From Streptomyces caatingaensis (GTDB lineage Bacteria; Actinomycetota; Actinomycetes; Streptomycetales; Streptomycetaceae), in NCBI RefSeq assembly GCF_001187435.1, contig NZ_LFXA01000012.1, forward strand, positions 1-64,000: 64,000 nt of DNA, in the 5' to 3' direction. A program made the translations under genes and the position numbers. Below, in pieces: positions 9,201 through 17,349 of this stretch. The notes under the pieces are model-generated. The model worked only from the letters and a program-made list of their open reading frames with translations. It did not search any database and had not been told where the DNA came from. Positions within the stretch are counted from its first letter, which is position 1. Every line of letters starts with the position of its first letter.

Positions 9201-11505
9201 GGGCACGGGGGTCGGCGCTGACGGTGGAGTAGAAGCCGCTGCCGGGTTCGGCCGCGGGGATCTCGGCCAGGGCCGAACGCAGCGCGTCCAGGATCGGGTC
9301 CACCTGCGGGGAGTGGGAGGCCACCTCCACGTCGATCGTCTTCGCCGTGGCCCCGGCCGCGTTCCACGCCTCCACCAGGGCGGTGACCCGGGCCGCGGCG
9401 CCGGAGATCACGGTGTTCCGCGGGGAGGTGATCACTCCCAGGCACACATCGTGGGCGCCGGCCTCCTCGATCGCGGCGCGGACGGTTTCGGCATCCAGCA
9501 TCACCGAGGCCATGGCGCCGCCGGAGATGGTGGCCAGCAGTGCCGAGCGGCGGCAGATGATCTTCACGCCGTTCTCGGGTGCGAGGACGCCCGCGACCAC
9601 GGCGGCGGCGACTTCGCCGAGAGACTGCCCGATCACCGCTGCCGGAACGACGCCCCACGATCGCCACAGCCGGGCGAGCGCGACCTGGACGCCGAAGAGC
9701 ACCGGCTGGATCCGCTCGATCCCTCGCAGCCGGCCGGGCTCGGCGATCATCTGCCGGAGCGAGAACCCGGCCTCGGCGCGGATGAGGGGTTCCAGTGCGT
9801 CGACGGCGGCCGCGAACACCGGCTCGTCGGCCAGCAGACCCTGGCACATCCGCGGACGCTGGGAGCCCTGCCCGGTGAACACGAACACCGCGCCCGCGTG
9901 CTCAGGCGGCAGCACCCGGGCCCCGCCGACCACCCCGTCCGCCTGCTTCCCGGCGGCGAACGCCCTCGCGCGGCCGGCCAGTTGCCGGTGGTCGCGGGCG
10001 ATCAGCACGAGTCGCTGGTCGGCGTGGGAACGGCGCACGGCCAGGGTGTGCGCCACATCCGCCAACGGCACGGCCGCGCCCTCTCCCTCCACCCAGTCCG
10101 CCAGCCGCGACGAGGCCGCCGCCAGGGACTGCGCCGAGTGGCCGGACAGCGGGAACAGCCGGGCCCTCTCCCCCGGGCCGCCGGTGTCACGGCGGCGTCG
10201 CCTCGGCCTGCCGAGCGGAGCTTCCAGCACGAGGTGCGCGTTGGTCCCGGTCACCCCGTAGGAGCACACCGCCGCCAGCCGGCCCTTTCCGGGGACCGGC
10301 CACGAGGTGAGCTTCGTGGGCACGAACAGCCGGGAGGACGGCCGCCGTTCGATCGCCGGATTCCACTGGCTGAAGTGCAGGTTCGGCGGGATGTGTCCAC
10401 GGCGCAGGCACTCCGTCGCCTTGATGATCCCGGCGATGCCGGAGGCCGGCTCGCTGTGCCCGATGTTCGTCTTGACCGAACCGAGCGCGCACCGCCCCTT
10501 CCCCCGGCCGTAGACGGCGTCGATCGAGGTGTACTCGACCGGGTCGCCGACCGCCGTACCGGGCCCGTGCGCCTCCACCAGCCCGACCTCGCCCGGCTCG
10601 ATACCCGCCTTGGCCACCGTCTCGCGGAACAGCTCCTGTTGGAGCCGCGTGGACGGCGCGGTCAGCCGGGTCGACTGCCCGTCGTTGTTCACCGCGCTGC
10701 CGCGGATCACCGCCAGCACCCGGTCCCCCGCCCGCCGCGCGTCCGCCAGCCGCTTGAGCACCAGCACCCCGGCGCCCTCCCCGCGCACGTATCCGTCGGC
10801 CCGTGCGTCGAAGGCGTGGCAGGCGCCCTGTCGCGACAGCAGCAGCGGCGCCTCGTAGTAGTGGGTCTCCGGTGACAACATGAGCAGCACCGCCCCCGCC
10901 AGCGCCACGTCGCACTCGCCCAGCGTCAGAGCGCCGCACGCCGTGTCCACCGCCACCAGGCCCGACGAGCAGTGCGTGCTGATCACCATCACCGGCCCGC
11001 GCAGATCCAGCGCGAACGCCACCCGCCCCGCGGCCCCGGCCGTGAAATTGCCGAAGAGGTATGGGCTGTTGGGGGCGTCTTCCACCGGGCGGGCCTCGCG
11101 GAAGAGATTGTCGGGAGCGTAGGTGCCCACATACACACCCGCCCGTGAGCCCCGCAGACGGTCCACGGGAATGCCCGCGTGCTCCACCGCCTCCCAGGCC
11201 ACCTCCATCAGCAGCCGGAACTGCGGGTCCACCCAGCGCTGTTCCGCCGGCGCCACGGAGAACGCCTGCGGGTCCCACGCCCACACATCACCGTCCAGAA
11301 AACAACCCCAGTCCGCACGCATCGCTTCCTCGGGGTCGTGGCAGGCCGCGAGCCGTGCGGCGTCCCACCGCTCGGCGGGCACCCGGCCCACCGTCGAGCG
11401 TCCCTGGGCCGCCAGTTGCCACAGGCCGCCCGGACTCTCCACCCCGCCGGGAAACCTGCAGCCCATACCGACGATCGCGATCGGTTCCGCATTCGACGCA
11501 GACAC
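6208..11505 (-). CDS. single-module type I polyketide synthase (KS-AT-DH-KR-ACP)
   Basis: 1765 residues. KS at about 8-425: active Cys in ISTHCSSGLVAV (unusual THC instead of TAC), His in EAHGPGTAVGDP and NIGHSEPASG. AT at about 530-840: the serine motif reads GQSLGE instead of GHSxGE, and the specificity loop is VASHSP. DH at about 910-1190: GDHQVAGTPVLPG and HPALADELVQ. KR at about 1440-1620: YLVTGGLGGLG, with Ser/Tyr/Asn in YSSLASLIG and QAAYAAANAYLD; the stereotype loop is VED with no A-type Trp. ACP at about 1670-1745: GLDSLG. There is no ER and no thioesterase. A lone reducing module like this often works iteratively. It follows the DUF5988 gene by 12 bases and precedes the AveC-like gene, so the three form an operon. 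The AT and KS motif variants suggest a non-modular lineage. Confidence 0.9.
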   Translation of the reverse strand: MSASNAEPIAIVGMGCRFPGGVESPGGLWQLAAQGRSTVGRVPAERWDAARLAACHDPEEAMRADWGCFLDGDVWAWDPQAFSVAPAEQRWVDPQFRLLMEVAWEAVEHAGIPVDRLRGSRAGVYVGTYAPDNLFREARPVEDAPNSPYLFGNFTAGAAGRVAFALDLRGPVMVISTHCSSGLVAVDTACGALTLGECDVALAGAVLLMLSPETHYYEAPLLLSRQGACHAFDARADGYVRGEGAGVLVLKRLADARRAGDRVLAVIRGSAVNNDGQSTRLTAPSTRLQQELFRETVAKAGIEPGEVGLVEAHGPGTAVGDPVEYTSIDAVYGRGKGRCALGSVKTNIGHSEPASGIAGIIKATECLRRGHIPPNLHFSQWNPAIERRPSSRLFVPTKLTSWPVPGKGRLAAVCSYGVTGTNAHLVLEAPLGRPRRRRRDTGGPGERARLFPLSGHSAQSLAAASSRLADWVEGEGAAVPLADVAHTLAVRRSHADQRLVLIARDHRQLAGRARAFAAGKQADGVVGGARVLPPEHAGAVFVFTGQGSQRPRMCQGLLADEPVFAAAVDALEPLIRAEAGFSLRQMIAEPGRLRGIERIQPVLFGVQVALARLWRSWGVVPAAVIGQSLGEVAAAVVAGVLAPENGVKIICRRSALLATISGGAMASVMLDAETVRAAIEEAGAHDVCLGVITSPRNTVISGAAARVTALVEAWNAAGATAKTIDVEVASHSPQVDPILDALRSALAEIPAAEPGSGFYSTVSADPRAPGLLDADYWVSNQRATVRFRDAVSAALADGHRLFIECTAHPLAVRPVLDTAQADGAHDAVAVGTLLQGSDDTEAFLSHLAAVHCAGYEGITWAGDGEGELADVPGTAWHRTRHGGDEPPYRLVAPHLVGAAQHPLLGGYVQDPDAPERHLWHTPVGPARLPWLGDHQVAGTPVLPGTGLAEMLLAAGAQVFGTDRVAVEDMRLKAPLVLEPEPDVTTRLVDKGDRAHAEVLTRTGDGTVVHAHATVRPLAGSSPVPRLDLSSLTTPEWSDATPADLYRHFRERHDVFHGPAFTAVDRIRLHPDHDRAVSHLRVADTARISAHRLRLHPALADELVQTVVAAWLAYCPTSPGPVVVAGIDEIRLHGPTGHTRYASVHLREADDLACTASGVLATADGTVVAEVRGLRLANITPPEQRYAARLAHLEWVPEPGRPAPEQEPTDQHWLVVAPEETLWADRLSALLGTRAASSRLLTHPTSARTAVPSLAAALDDPTGPPCTGVVLVLGGRENGTAPPTAARENTARAVSVIQQLVSHADPPRLWLVRRGDETALAGAGPHGLLRVAAFEHPELRASSIELDRATPLDRALDDLLAADQPITEIAWWHGNRYLARVRPGPGAAGAPLPRPVRPGAAYLVTGGLGGLGLLTVRWLAERGAARVVAVGRSAPSAEAAREVAGLRRSTAADIAVLGGDIADPATVGRAVRVATDGGPELRGIVHAAGVVEDATLGSLGEDLLRRVWRGKADGAWALHRATLDADLDFFAVYSSLASLIGSPGQAAYAAANAYLDALVAHRLGQGLPATGIHWGAWGRVGRGRHLARQGFVLISPQDGVLALERILTDGHRQLAYSPIDVARWTAPYPALRHSTLLADLLTGTGTPAAVTAAPVREDLLAADGDAERRRILEAFVVDQVRDILGNTTRHIGAHTSLVVLGLDSLGAVQLQQRLQNALKVSIKPGVIWVRPNAAGLADWLLEQLGTGPQPPASPSASRPRPGARQE

Positions 11506-11517
11506 AGCAGCCCCCTG

Positions 11518-11751
11518 CTATTCCGCGATCGCCGTGCTGTAGGCGAACCGGAACACGGGCACCATACGACCCCGCACCTGCTCCCTGACGCCGGTGTCGG
11601 TGAAATGCTGATGCCGCCCGTAGAAAGCCACGACGAGACACGGAGAGGTGAGATCGGCACCGTCTGGAATGCGATAGACACGCGGGAGTTCCGGTGGGCC
11701 TCCCAGGAGGACGACCCACTGCCTCACGTCCGTCACCCTCTTGTCGGCCAT
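11518..11751 (-). CDS. DUF5988-like small protein
   Basis: A 77-residue protein starting at the ATG complementary to 11749-11751, preceded by AGGAGG eight bases upstream. It reads WVVLLGGPPELPRVYRIP, then YGRHQHFTDTG, then PVFRFAYSTAIAE. The LLGGPxxLP opening and the RFxYxTxIAE ending match the small DUF5988 family as I know it. Members often sit beside polyketide or other biosynthetic genes and have no known function. Here it is the first gene of the operon and stops 12 bases before the polyketide synthase start, so it is probably co-translated with it. It could be a small accessory or protective protein; nothing in the sequence shows which. Confidence 0.65.
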   Translation of the reverse strand: MADKRVTDVRQWVVLLGGPPELPRVYRIPDGADLTSPCLVVAFYGRHQHFTDTGVREQVRGRMVPVFRFAYSTAIAE

Positions 11752-12154
11752 CTGGGAAACCTCCTGCCCTTCCCCAGAACCACCTCACGGCTCACGTGCA
11801 AGGAAAATGAGCGGAACCAGTGCCTCAGGTTCCACTTTCAGTGAACGTGTGGGGTTCCGACTCCCGCAAGACGCAGTAAAAGGGCGCTCGTTGCAAACGG
11901 CGCGCATAAGGCCCGGGTGGCTCGCGCCGTCAGAAGCTCCGTGTACCATCGGCGGGCCCACGCGATGCGATGGCCATATTTTCATCGACGTGTGCGCCGG
12001 TGAATCCCCCGTCCACGGTTCGGCATGCCATTCGACCAGGCGATGGAGGTCGCGCCGGCCTCGGGCCGCGTCAGCCTTCGCCCGGGGGCTGGGCGTCCCC
12101 CGGGCCAGCATGTGGGGAACTTCGATAACTCCGCGTTCCAATACGTCCTGTCGT
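11752..12154. other. upstream region of the PKS operon
   Basis: About 400 bases between the DUF5988 start and the decayed PKS remnant. I find no convincing gene. It must hold the promoter of the minus-strand operon. Confidence 0.4.
11813..11843. promoter_or_regulatory. possible operator dyads upstream of the PKS operon
   Basis: GGAACC and GGTTCC flank nine bases at about 11813-11833, followed directly by the small dyad CACT-TTC-AGTG. They lie 60-90 bases upstream of the DUF5988 start, a typical regulator position. This is only a pattern; no regulator is linked to it. Confidence 0.25.
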
Positions 12155-12800
12155 TTACGTCCTGTCGTTCCCTGAAACCGGCGCACTCACCGGCGTCGCG
12201 CTGTGGCGGTTCCGTGACGAGGCAGCCGATATCAACGTCACGTTCCGCCGGGCCGGACGCAGCGATCCGGGAAGAGATGCGCCGTCCGCGGTACGGGTCA
12301 GGTGGCCGTTGACGACCTGACCGGGCGGCTCCGGCATCCGCTGCGGATCGGCGACGACCGCGTCCCGGCCCGCGAACAGCGCCATGGCGCCAACCGGCGC
12401 GCCGGCGACGGCTAGACGGGCCAGCGACTCCAGGTGCCCGCACAGGCCCGCGTCGGGGCGCGACTGTCAAGGGACGGCCAGGTGCGGGCAGTCGCCGAGC
12501 ATGGCGCGCACCAGGCCGGTGAGCACGGTTCCCGGGCCCGCGTCGAAGAAGACCCGCGCCCCGGCCGCGTACATCGACTCGATCTGTTCCGCGAAGCGCA
12601 CGGGCGCCGCGATCTGGCCGGCGAGGCGGGCGCGCACCCCGGCGGGGTCCTCCAGTAGCGGGTCGCCGTGAGGTTGGACCGCACCGGGAGCTCGGGTGTG
12701 CGCACGGCGAAGGAGGACAGCGCCTCACCGAACGCCTCCGCCGCGCCCGCCACGCTCGACCACAATGGCCGCCGCCCCTGCTCAAGGCGGTACCCGGCGA
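12155..12800 (-). pseudogene. remnant of a second polyketide synthase (end of AT domain and linker)
   Basis: Three successive frames on the minus strand read as one AT C-terminus. The first gives AEAFGEALSSFAVRTPELPV then RSNLTAT (about 12750-12662). After a one-base loss comes LLEDPAGVRARLAGQIAAPV, RFAEQIESMYAAGARVFFDA and GPGTVLTGLVRAMLGDCPHL, stopped by TGA at 12467-12469. A third frame continues with LESLARLAVAGAPVGAMALF, AGRDAVVADPQRM and VVNGHLTRTADG to about 12220. The order AT core, VNGHLxRT linker is what follows an AT in stand-alone or PUFA-like synthases. KS and ACP parts are missing, so this is a decayed fragment, perhaps of a former partner of the intact synthase next to it. Confidence 0.6.
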
Positions 12801-12861
12801 CCGGCGTCGGCCTGTAGCCCCTGCCGTCGCCGTGCCGGGCGGCGAACGGACGCGCCGCCCT

Positions 12862-13362
12862 ATGCGCACCGACCCCGGCGGGAGCCGGGGCCTCGACGAC
12901 TACCTCACGCGGGACTACGCCCGCAACATCGGTGCCGAGATCATGGGCCGCAACAAGTTCGGGCCTCAGCGCGGTCCCTGGCGCGACCATGAATGGTGCG
13001 GCTGGTGGGGTGACGAGCCCCCGTTCCGCACCCCGGTGTTCGTCATGACGCACCACAAGCGTCCTTCGTTCACGCTCTCCGACACCACGTTCCACTTTGT
13101 CGACGGCGACCCGGCCACAATCCTCGAGCAGGCGCGGGAGGCAGCGGTGGGCAAGGACGTCCGACTCGGCGGAGGGGTTACCACCATCCGGCAGTTCCTT
13201 GACGCGGATCTCGTCGACACCATGCACGTGGCGGTCTCGCCCGTAAAGCTCGGGTCGGGGCTGCGGCTTTGGGAGTCCCCCGACGAGCTGCTCGATCGGT
13301 TCCACCTGGAAGTCGTGCCCAGCCCGAGCGGGGTGACGCACCACCTGTTCTGGCGAAAGTGA
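12862..13362 (+). pseudogene. 5'-truncated dihydrofolate-reductase-like (RibD C-terminal domain) protein
   Basis: From about codon 7 the frame reads like the second half of the family: GAEIMGRNKFGPQRGPW, WWGDEPPFRTPVFVMTHHKR, GDPATILEQAREAAVGKDVR, LGGGVTTIRQFLDADLVDTM, HVAVSPVKLGSGLRLW, and it ends at TGA 13360-13362. Full-length members begin with about 50-60 residues that hold the first strand and a conserved MSLDGF-like motif; those are missing. The upstream bases are instead the decayed PKS fragment on the other strand. The gene was therefore probably cut by a recombination event near 12850. ATG 12862 could still start a short product, but loss of the nucleotide-binding first strand makes activity unlikely. 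Confidence 0.65.
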
Positions 13363-13369
13363 CACGAGG

Positions 13370-13640
13370 GGCCCGCGGTCGTGCGCGGGCTGGGGAGGCG
13401 GGTGACCAGGTTCGAGGCGTCAGCCACTTCGCGGAGGTGGACGATCCCCTCGTGCTGTACGGCGAGCCCGGCCAGGGCCTGGGTCAGCCGCTCCTTCAGC
13501 TTCGCGTTCGCTGCCTCGGGCCGGGTGATCTGATTCACGCGGGCCAGGGTTCTCGCCGACCCGCTGCAGTGCCTGGAGGCGGCGCTCAAACTCGGTGCGG
13601 AAAGCTGCCCAATGAAGATCTCGGTGCATGCGGCGTGCTC
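13370..13640 (-). pseudogene. fragment of an unknown gene with helical, charged sequence
   Basis: Two adjoining frames on the minus strand carry protein-like sequence: FRTEFERRLQALQRVGEN (about 13625-13545) and, shifted, PEAANAKLKERLTQALAGLA then VQHEGIVHLREVADASNLVT (about 13535-13390). Together they look like a helical or coiled-coil C-terminus with a frameshift between. I cannot name the family; small accessory proteins of transposons look like this. Neither end of a gene is visible. Confidence 0.35.
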
Positions 13641-14475
13641 GGCCCAGACGGGGCGGTGGCAGAGGGTGATGGGCAGCACGCCGAGTTGCACATGCGGTGC
13701 GGGTTCGCGTGTACTCGGTGAGGATTCCGCTGAGTTATCGGACAAGGACGCGGTTCTTGGGGCCGGCGCAGCGGAGTCCTTGGGCCCGCCGTGCCGAGTG
13801 ACGGTCGGATTCTTGGGCTGGCCACAACTTGGCGGACGATCGGCCAACTCCCGCGATACCACGGCATCCTGGCGCATCTTTTCCCAAGCGTTTTCTCACT
13901 TCGCCCCTGCTGTCGCGTTCCTAGCCGGCACCAACTACCGTTCATGTCAGAATACTTGCCATAAAACGAGGTCACGACGGGCCGGCGGACGGGCGGGAGG
14001 CAACGGATCCGAGCGGATCTCCGCCCGCAGCGCGTCGATGCCGATGGCGGGCCTGCCCGGAGGCAATCGCGGAGCGGTGCCGTCACGCGGCGGGGCGAAG
14101 ATCTGCCGAACGGTGAGTCCGGGGCCAGAGCCGGGCCTACAGGCGCCGGGCCCCCGAAGCCGAACGCGCCCGCAGCGCCGTCCGGACCAGCACCGCGCCG
14201 CACGGGCCGCCCACGACGCCGACGTCGGCCGCCTCCAGGACATGCCGCCGAAGGTCGTCCCCGACCCCACTCCTGACGACGGGGACGAACTCGCCGCCAC
14301 CCCGCCCCGCTTCAATCTCGGCGACCTCGGCTCGCTGGAGGTCTGGGACCCGCACCAGCTGGCAGCGAGGTCGCTCGTCTTGGGGGCCGCCTGCCCGACA
14401 GGTCATCACGAACCTGACCTCGTGTGACTACGCCGATGCCCTGGGGAATCGGTGCCTCGCTACCAGCTGTCCGTG
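13641..14475. other. long stretch without a supported gene
   Basis: Open frames exist on both strands but they contradict each other and none has a recognisable domain or ribosome site. The plus-strand frame near 14220-14370 (VVPDPTPDDGDELAATPPRF) looks slightly protein-like, possibly the remains of a gene. One copy of a diverged repeat (see 13823) lies here. Confidence 0.4.
13823..13860 (+). repeat. diverged direct repeat, copy 1
   Basis: 38 bases starting CACAACTTGGCGGACGATCG match, at 32 of 38 positions, the sequence starting CACAACGTGACCGACGATCG at 19250-19287 in the same orientation. The shared core GACGATCGGC followed one base later by AACTCCCG is exact. The two copies bracket a 5.4-kb block holding the 944-residue unknown protein and several gene fragments, so they may be old transposon or recombination ends. 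Confidence 0.5.
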
Positions 14476-17310
14476 TCAGACGTCCGGAGCCGTGAGCAGC
14501 GGCCATGCGGCCGCCGGGAAGTTGCTCGCGGTCGCTCCCCGCGCATAGATCCGAAGCACCGCTGCCTGCTCGTCCGGCTGAACAAGCAAGTCACCATACA
14601 TCGCCGTATTTGCGAATTCTGGCAGGTCATCATATGTCCCGAGCACCTCGTTGCCCGATGGCCGCTTGCGGTAGAGCACGTACCTCGCGTCGTCGCCTTG
14701 GACTACCTCACACGTCGAACCAACGAGCTGCGCAGGCCAGCGCAGTCGTTGGTCGGCTCGTTCACGGTCGGCCAGGATCGAGTCGCTCTTGGCGTCCACC
14801 GGCAGCTCCCCAGGCCCGATCAGCAGTCGCCGACGATCGCCCTGCAGTGCGGCAACCGCTCCGCCTTCCCTGAGGAGCGTCACGATCGGCTGGTCCGATA
14901 GGCGGGTGACCGCGCCCTCGGAGAGCGACCAACGGGTGAGACCGTCGCTGGCTCCGACATAGACATCGTCCGAGGTGACCAGCACGCTCATCGCGTTCGG
15001 GGCGACGCTGCGATGGACCAGCCGTGGGCTGACGGGATGGGCGAGGTCGAAACCGAAGACCTCACCGTTGGCCACTACTGCGAGGACAGGCCGCCCGTCG
15101 CTCCACCCGAGGTCCATCGCAGTGACATTGCTGAATCCGGGGAGCTCCGCTTGTTCGATCAGCGACACCTGGTTCGTCAGGTAGCTCAGCTGAGGCATGT
15201 CTTGGGGGAGCTCGCCGTCTGCGGCTGTGTGGCCTCTCACAGCGACTCGCTGAAGTGCTACATCACCGGCCCCGGAGAGTAGCCGAATTTCGGCAAGGCC
15301 CCGCTGGTCGGCGGTGAAGGCAAGGTGCTTGTCCTCGGCCTCCACTGCGAGGACTTCACCGGGCTCGAGGCCGTGCACCTGGATCGCCCAGAACCGGCGT
15401 TCACGAGCCACTAGCTCGTCGGGTGGCGGGTCGGGCAGCCAGCGCGGGTTCAGCCGGCCGAATTTCCGGGTGAAGTCGTCGAGCCGCACATAGCAGTCGC
15501 TGATCCTTCCCAGCATCTCCCGCTTCAGCCCCTGTGTCGTCTCTTCGGTGAGTTGCGGAACTTGGCCGAGATCGATCACTTTGGTGCCGCCGCTGGTGAC
15601 CACCCGAACACTGAGCTTGTAGGGATGCCGGTAGTACTCCGGCGTCGGAGCCGCCACTATGAGGACACTGAGCGTTGTGCCGAAGCGGCGTATCTGGATA
15701 CCTGAGTCAGGAAAGACGCCCAGCGGATCGGCCGAAACCCTCGTTATCGCGGAGAGCTCCAGAGGCGGATCACCCGGCTCCGCGTCCTGAACGACCGAGA
15801 CGGTCGCGACCGGTGCGGCCAGATCCGCCATGTGGTCGGCCAGGATCATCACCAACGCGCCAGACACGCCGCAGTCTGTCGAGGGTCCACTCCAGCCGAA
15901 CGGTTCGCCCGTGATGAAGGCCCGAGTGCCCAGCGCGGAAGGTATGCCGTTCAGACGCCCGGCGAGGAACAGCCCATCCGCGTGGCCGCCGACGCGGCTG
16001 GGGTTGAGCTGCATCATCCGGGCGCTGCCGTCGGCGTTGACGCCGACCTGAATTTGGGTGTTGAGCGCTGTTGTGCAGGTGACTCGTTTGTCGCTCTGGC
16101 TGCAGTTGGGCGCATTTAGGTCAGGCACGTAGTTAGATGCAAAGACGATCGCACCGAAGAATGCGCCAATGCCTCCAACGAAAGCTCCGATGCCCGCGCC
16201 AAGAAACCCGCCAATGGCGATGCCTATCGCGTTACCACTGATGAGTCCGATTGTCGCGGCGGCCAAGGAGCAGCCGAGCACCTCAAGATCGTTTAGATCC
16301 CAGTCGACATCGCTGTCCGTCTGAAGAGTGTTCGCACCGGGCACGGAAAAGCGAACGACTGCCGACAGGTCGGCGTCTATGTTCCCGAGACCGATGCAAG
16401 CATTTATGAGCTCGCACTGCCAACTGGCATTAACGCGAGCCTCGCCGGACTCTGGAGCCCAGGCCGCGCCGATACCACCTTGTAGACGAATCTCACTCGC
16501 GTGGGCCTGCATTGCCGACTCGATGCTCCGAACAACCAAGCTTTCGGCGACCGGCTTGGACAGCACGACCGCCCAGTCATTGGGAGAACCACCAGAACTG
16601 GCCAACGTGTCGGGGAAATCACCTGCGTGGAAACGGTGCCACTCGTTGAACGCCGACAGCCCCGCCGGGACACCGATTTGCTGTCGGATGGCAATACGTG
16701 AGCCATCGCTGGCTGCCGCGACACCAACGTTGACGATCCGTGTCCCACTGCTTGCCAGCGGATTGGGGAGCTGCGAGGTGATCGACGCATTCCGCAGCGC
16801 GAACCGGACCACTCGATGAAGACCTGCTCTAAAGTCGTCCGCCAGGGTGCCGACCGGCTCGAAGTCTGTAACCGTCAGATCGAACATGGCGCTGTTTTCG
16901 TTGGGCCAAGCCTTCAACGAAACGATGGCGTCACCTTCGTAATCTCCTGCGTCTTCAAACGTCTTGGAGCTACCATTGTTCACGACCCGGCTGAGCGAAA
17001 TCTTGATGCGCTGCAGCACCTCGACATACCTCGCTTGGATGGTTTCAGGCGGTGCGGCGCCGACCCATGTCTCCGACTCATACGTCCAGGAATAAGTTTT
17101 CTTCGTTCGCAGAGTGCTGTTCAGAAGCACATTAACCGACTCTATCTGGTACTCCGAACCTCCAGCGAAGAAGTTTTCTCCGACCGCTCGAGGCGCGCGA
17201 CTCAAGGTCGAGCGGACCAAACTCAGGTACGTCTGAGCTCTGAACTCAATTTGCACGAACGGAAATACCGCCATCCGACCCACCGCCAACGACTTTACTG
17301 AAGTCATCAT
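14476..17310 (-). CDS. large unknown protein with glycine-zipper segment and LVIVD-like repeats
   Basis: 944 residues from ATG 17310 (a second ATG follows directly); the Shine-Dalgarno site is weak. Residues about 1-340 are mixed alpha/beta with no match I recognise (NDWAVVLSKPVAESLVV recalls lipid-binding TULIP domains, weakly). Residues 345-393 form a long hydrophobic, glycine-zipper stretch (GNAIGIAIGGFLGAGIGAF), long enough to cross a membrane twice. After it come more beta-rich regions. At about 715-840 there are repeats like PGFSNVTAMDLGW, GEVFGFDLAHPVSPRLV and DVYVGASDGLTRWSL, resembling LVIVD beta-propeller blades. There is no signal peptide. Base composition near 16,000-17,300 is clearly lower in GC than its neighbours, which suggests transfer. 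Membrane insertion or lipid handling is inference only. Confidence 0.8.
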   Translation of the reverse strand: MMTSVKSLAVGRMAVFPFVQIEFRAQTYLSLVRSTLSRAPRAVGENFFAGGSEYQIESVNVLLNSTLRTKKTYSWTYESETWVGAAPPETIQARYVEVLQRIKISLSRVVNNGSSKTFEDAGDYEGDAIVSLKAWPNENSAMFDLTVTDFEPVGTLADDFRAGLHRVVRFALRNASITSQLPNPLASSGTRIVNVGVAAASDGSRIAIRQQIGVPAGLSAFNEWHRFHAGDFPDTLASSGGSPNDWAVVLSKPVAESLVVRSIESAMQAHASEIRLQGGIGAAWAPESGEARVNASWQCELINACIGLGNIDADLSAVVRFSVPGANTLQTDSDVDWDLNDLEVLGCSLAAATIGLISGNAIGIAIGGFLGAGIGAFVGGIGAFFGAIVFASNYVPDLNAPNCSQSDKRVTCTTALNTQIQVGVNADGSARMMQLNPSRVGGHADGLFLAGRLNGIPSALGTRAFITGEPFGWSGPSTDCGVSGALVMILADHMADLAAPVATVSVVQDAEPGDPPLELSAITRVSADPLGVFPDSGIQIRRFGTTLSVLIVAAPTPEYYRHPYKLSVRVVTSGGTKVIDLGQVPQLTEETTQGLKREMLGRISDCYVRLDDFTRKFGRLNPRWLPDPPPDELVARERRFWAIQVHGLEPGEVLAVEAEDKHLAFTADQRGLAEIRLLSGAGDVALQRVAVRGHTAADGELPQDMPQLSYLTNQVSLIEQAELPGFSNVTAMDLGWSDGRPVLAVVANGEVFGFDLAHPVSPRLVHRSVAPNAMSVLVTSDDVYVGASDGLTRWSLSEGAVTRLSDQPIVTLLREGGAVAALQGDRRRLLIGPGELPVDAKSDSILADRERADQRLRWPAQLVGSTCEVVQGDDARYVLYRKRPSGNEVLGTYDDLPEFANTAMYGDLLVQPDEQAAVLRIYARGATASNFPAAAWPLLTAPDV

Positions 17311-17349
17311 CCGCTGGAGAAATGTCCGCCTCTCGCCACCCTACGTCGT

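Noticed and set aside
11785..12186. Possible 133-codon gene on the minus strand upstream of the DUF5988 gene
   Set aside because: No ribosome site, no recognisable fold, and it covers the expected promoter region.
13586..14427. Competing open frames on both strands
   Set aside because: None has a start signal, domain or consistent codon pattern.
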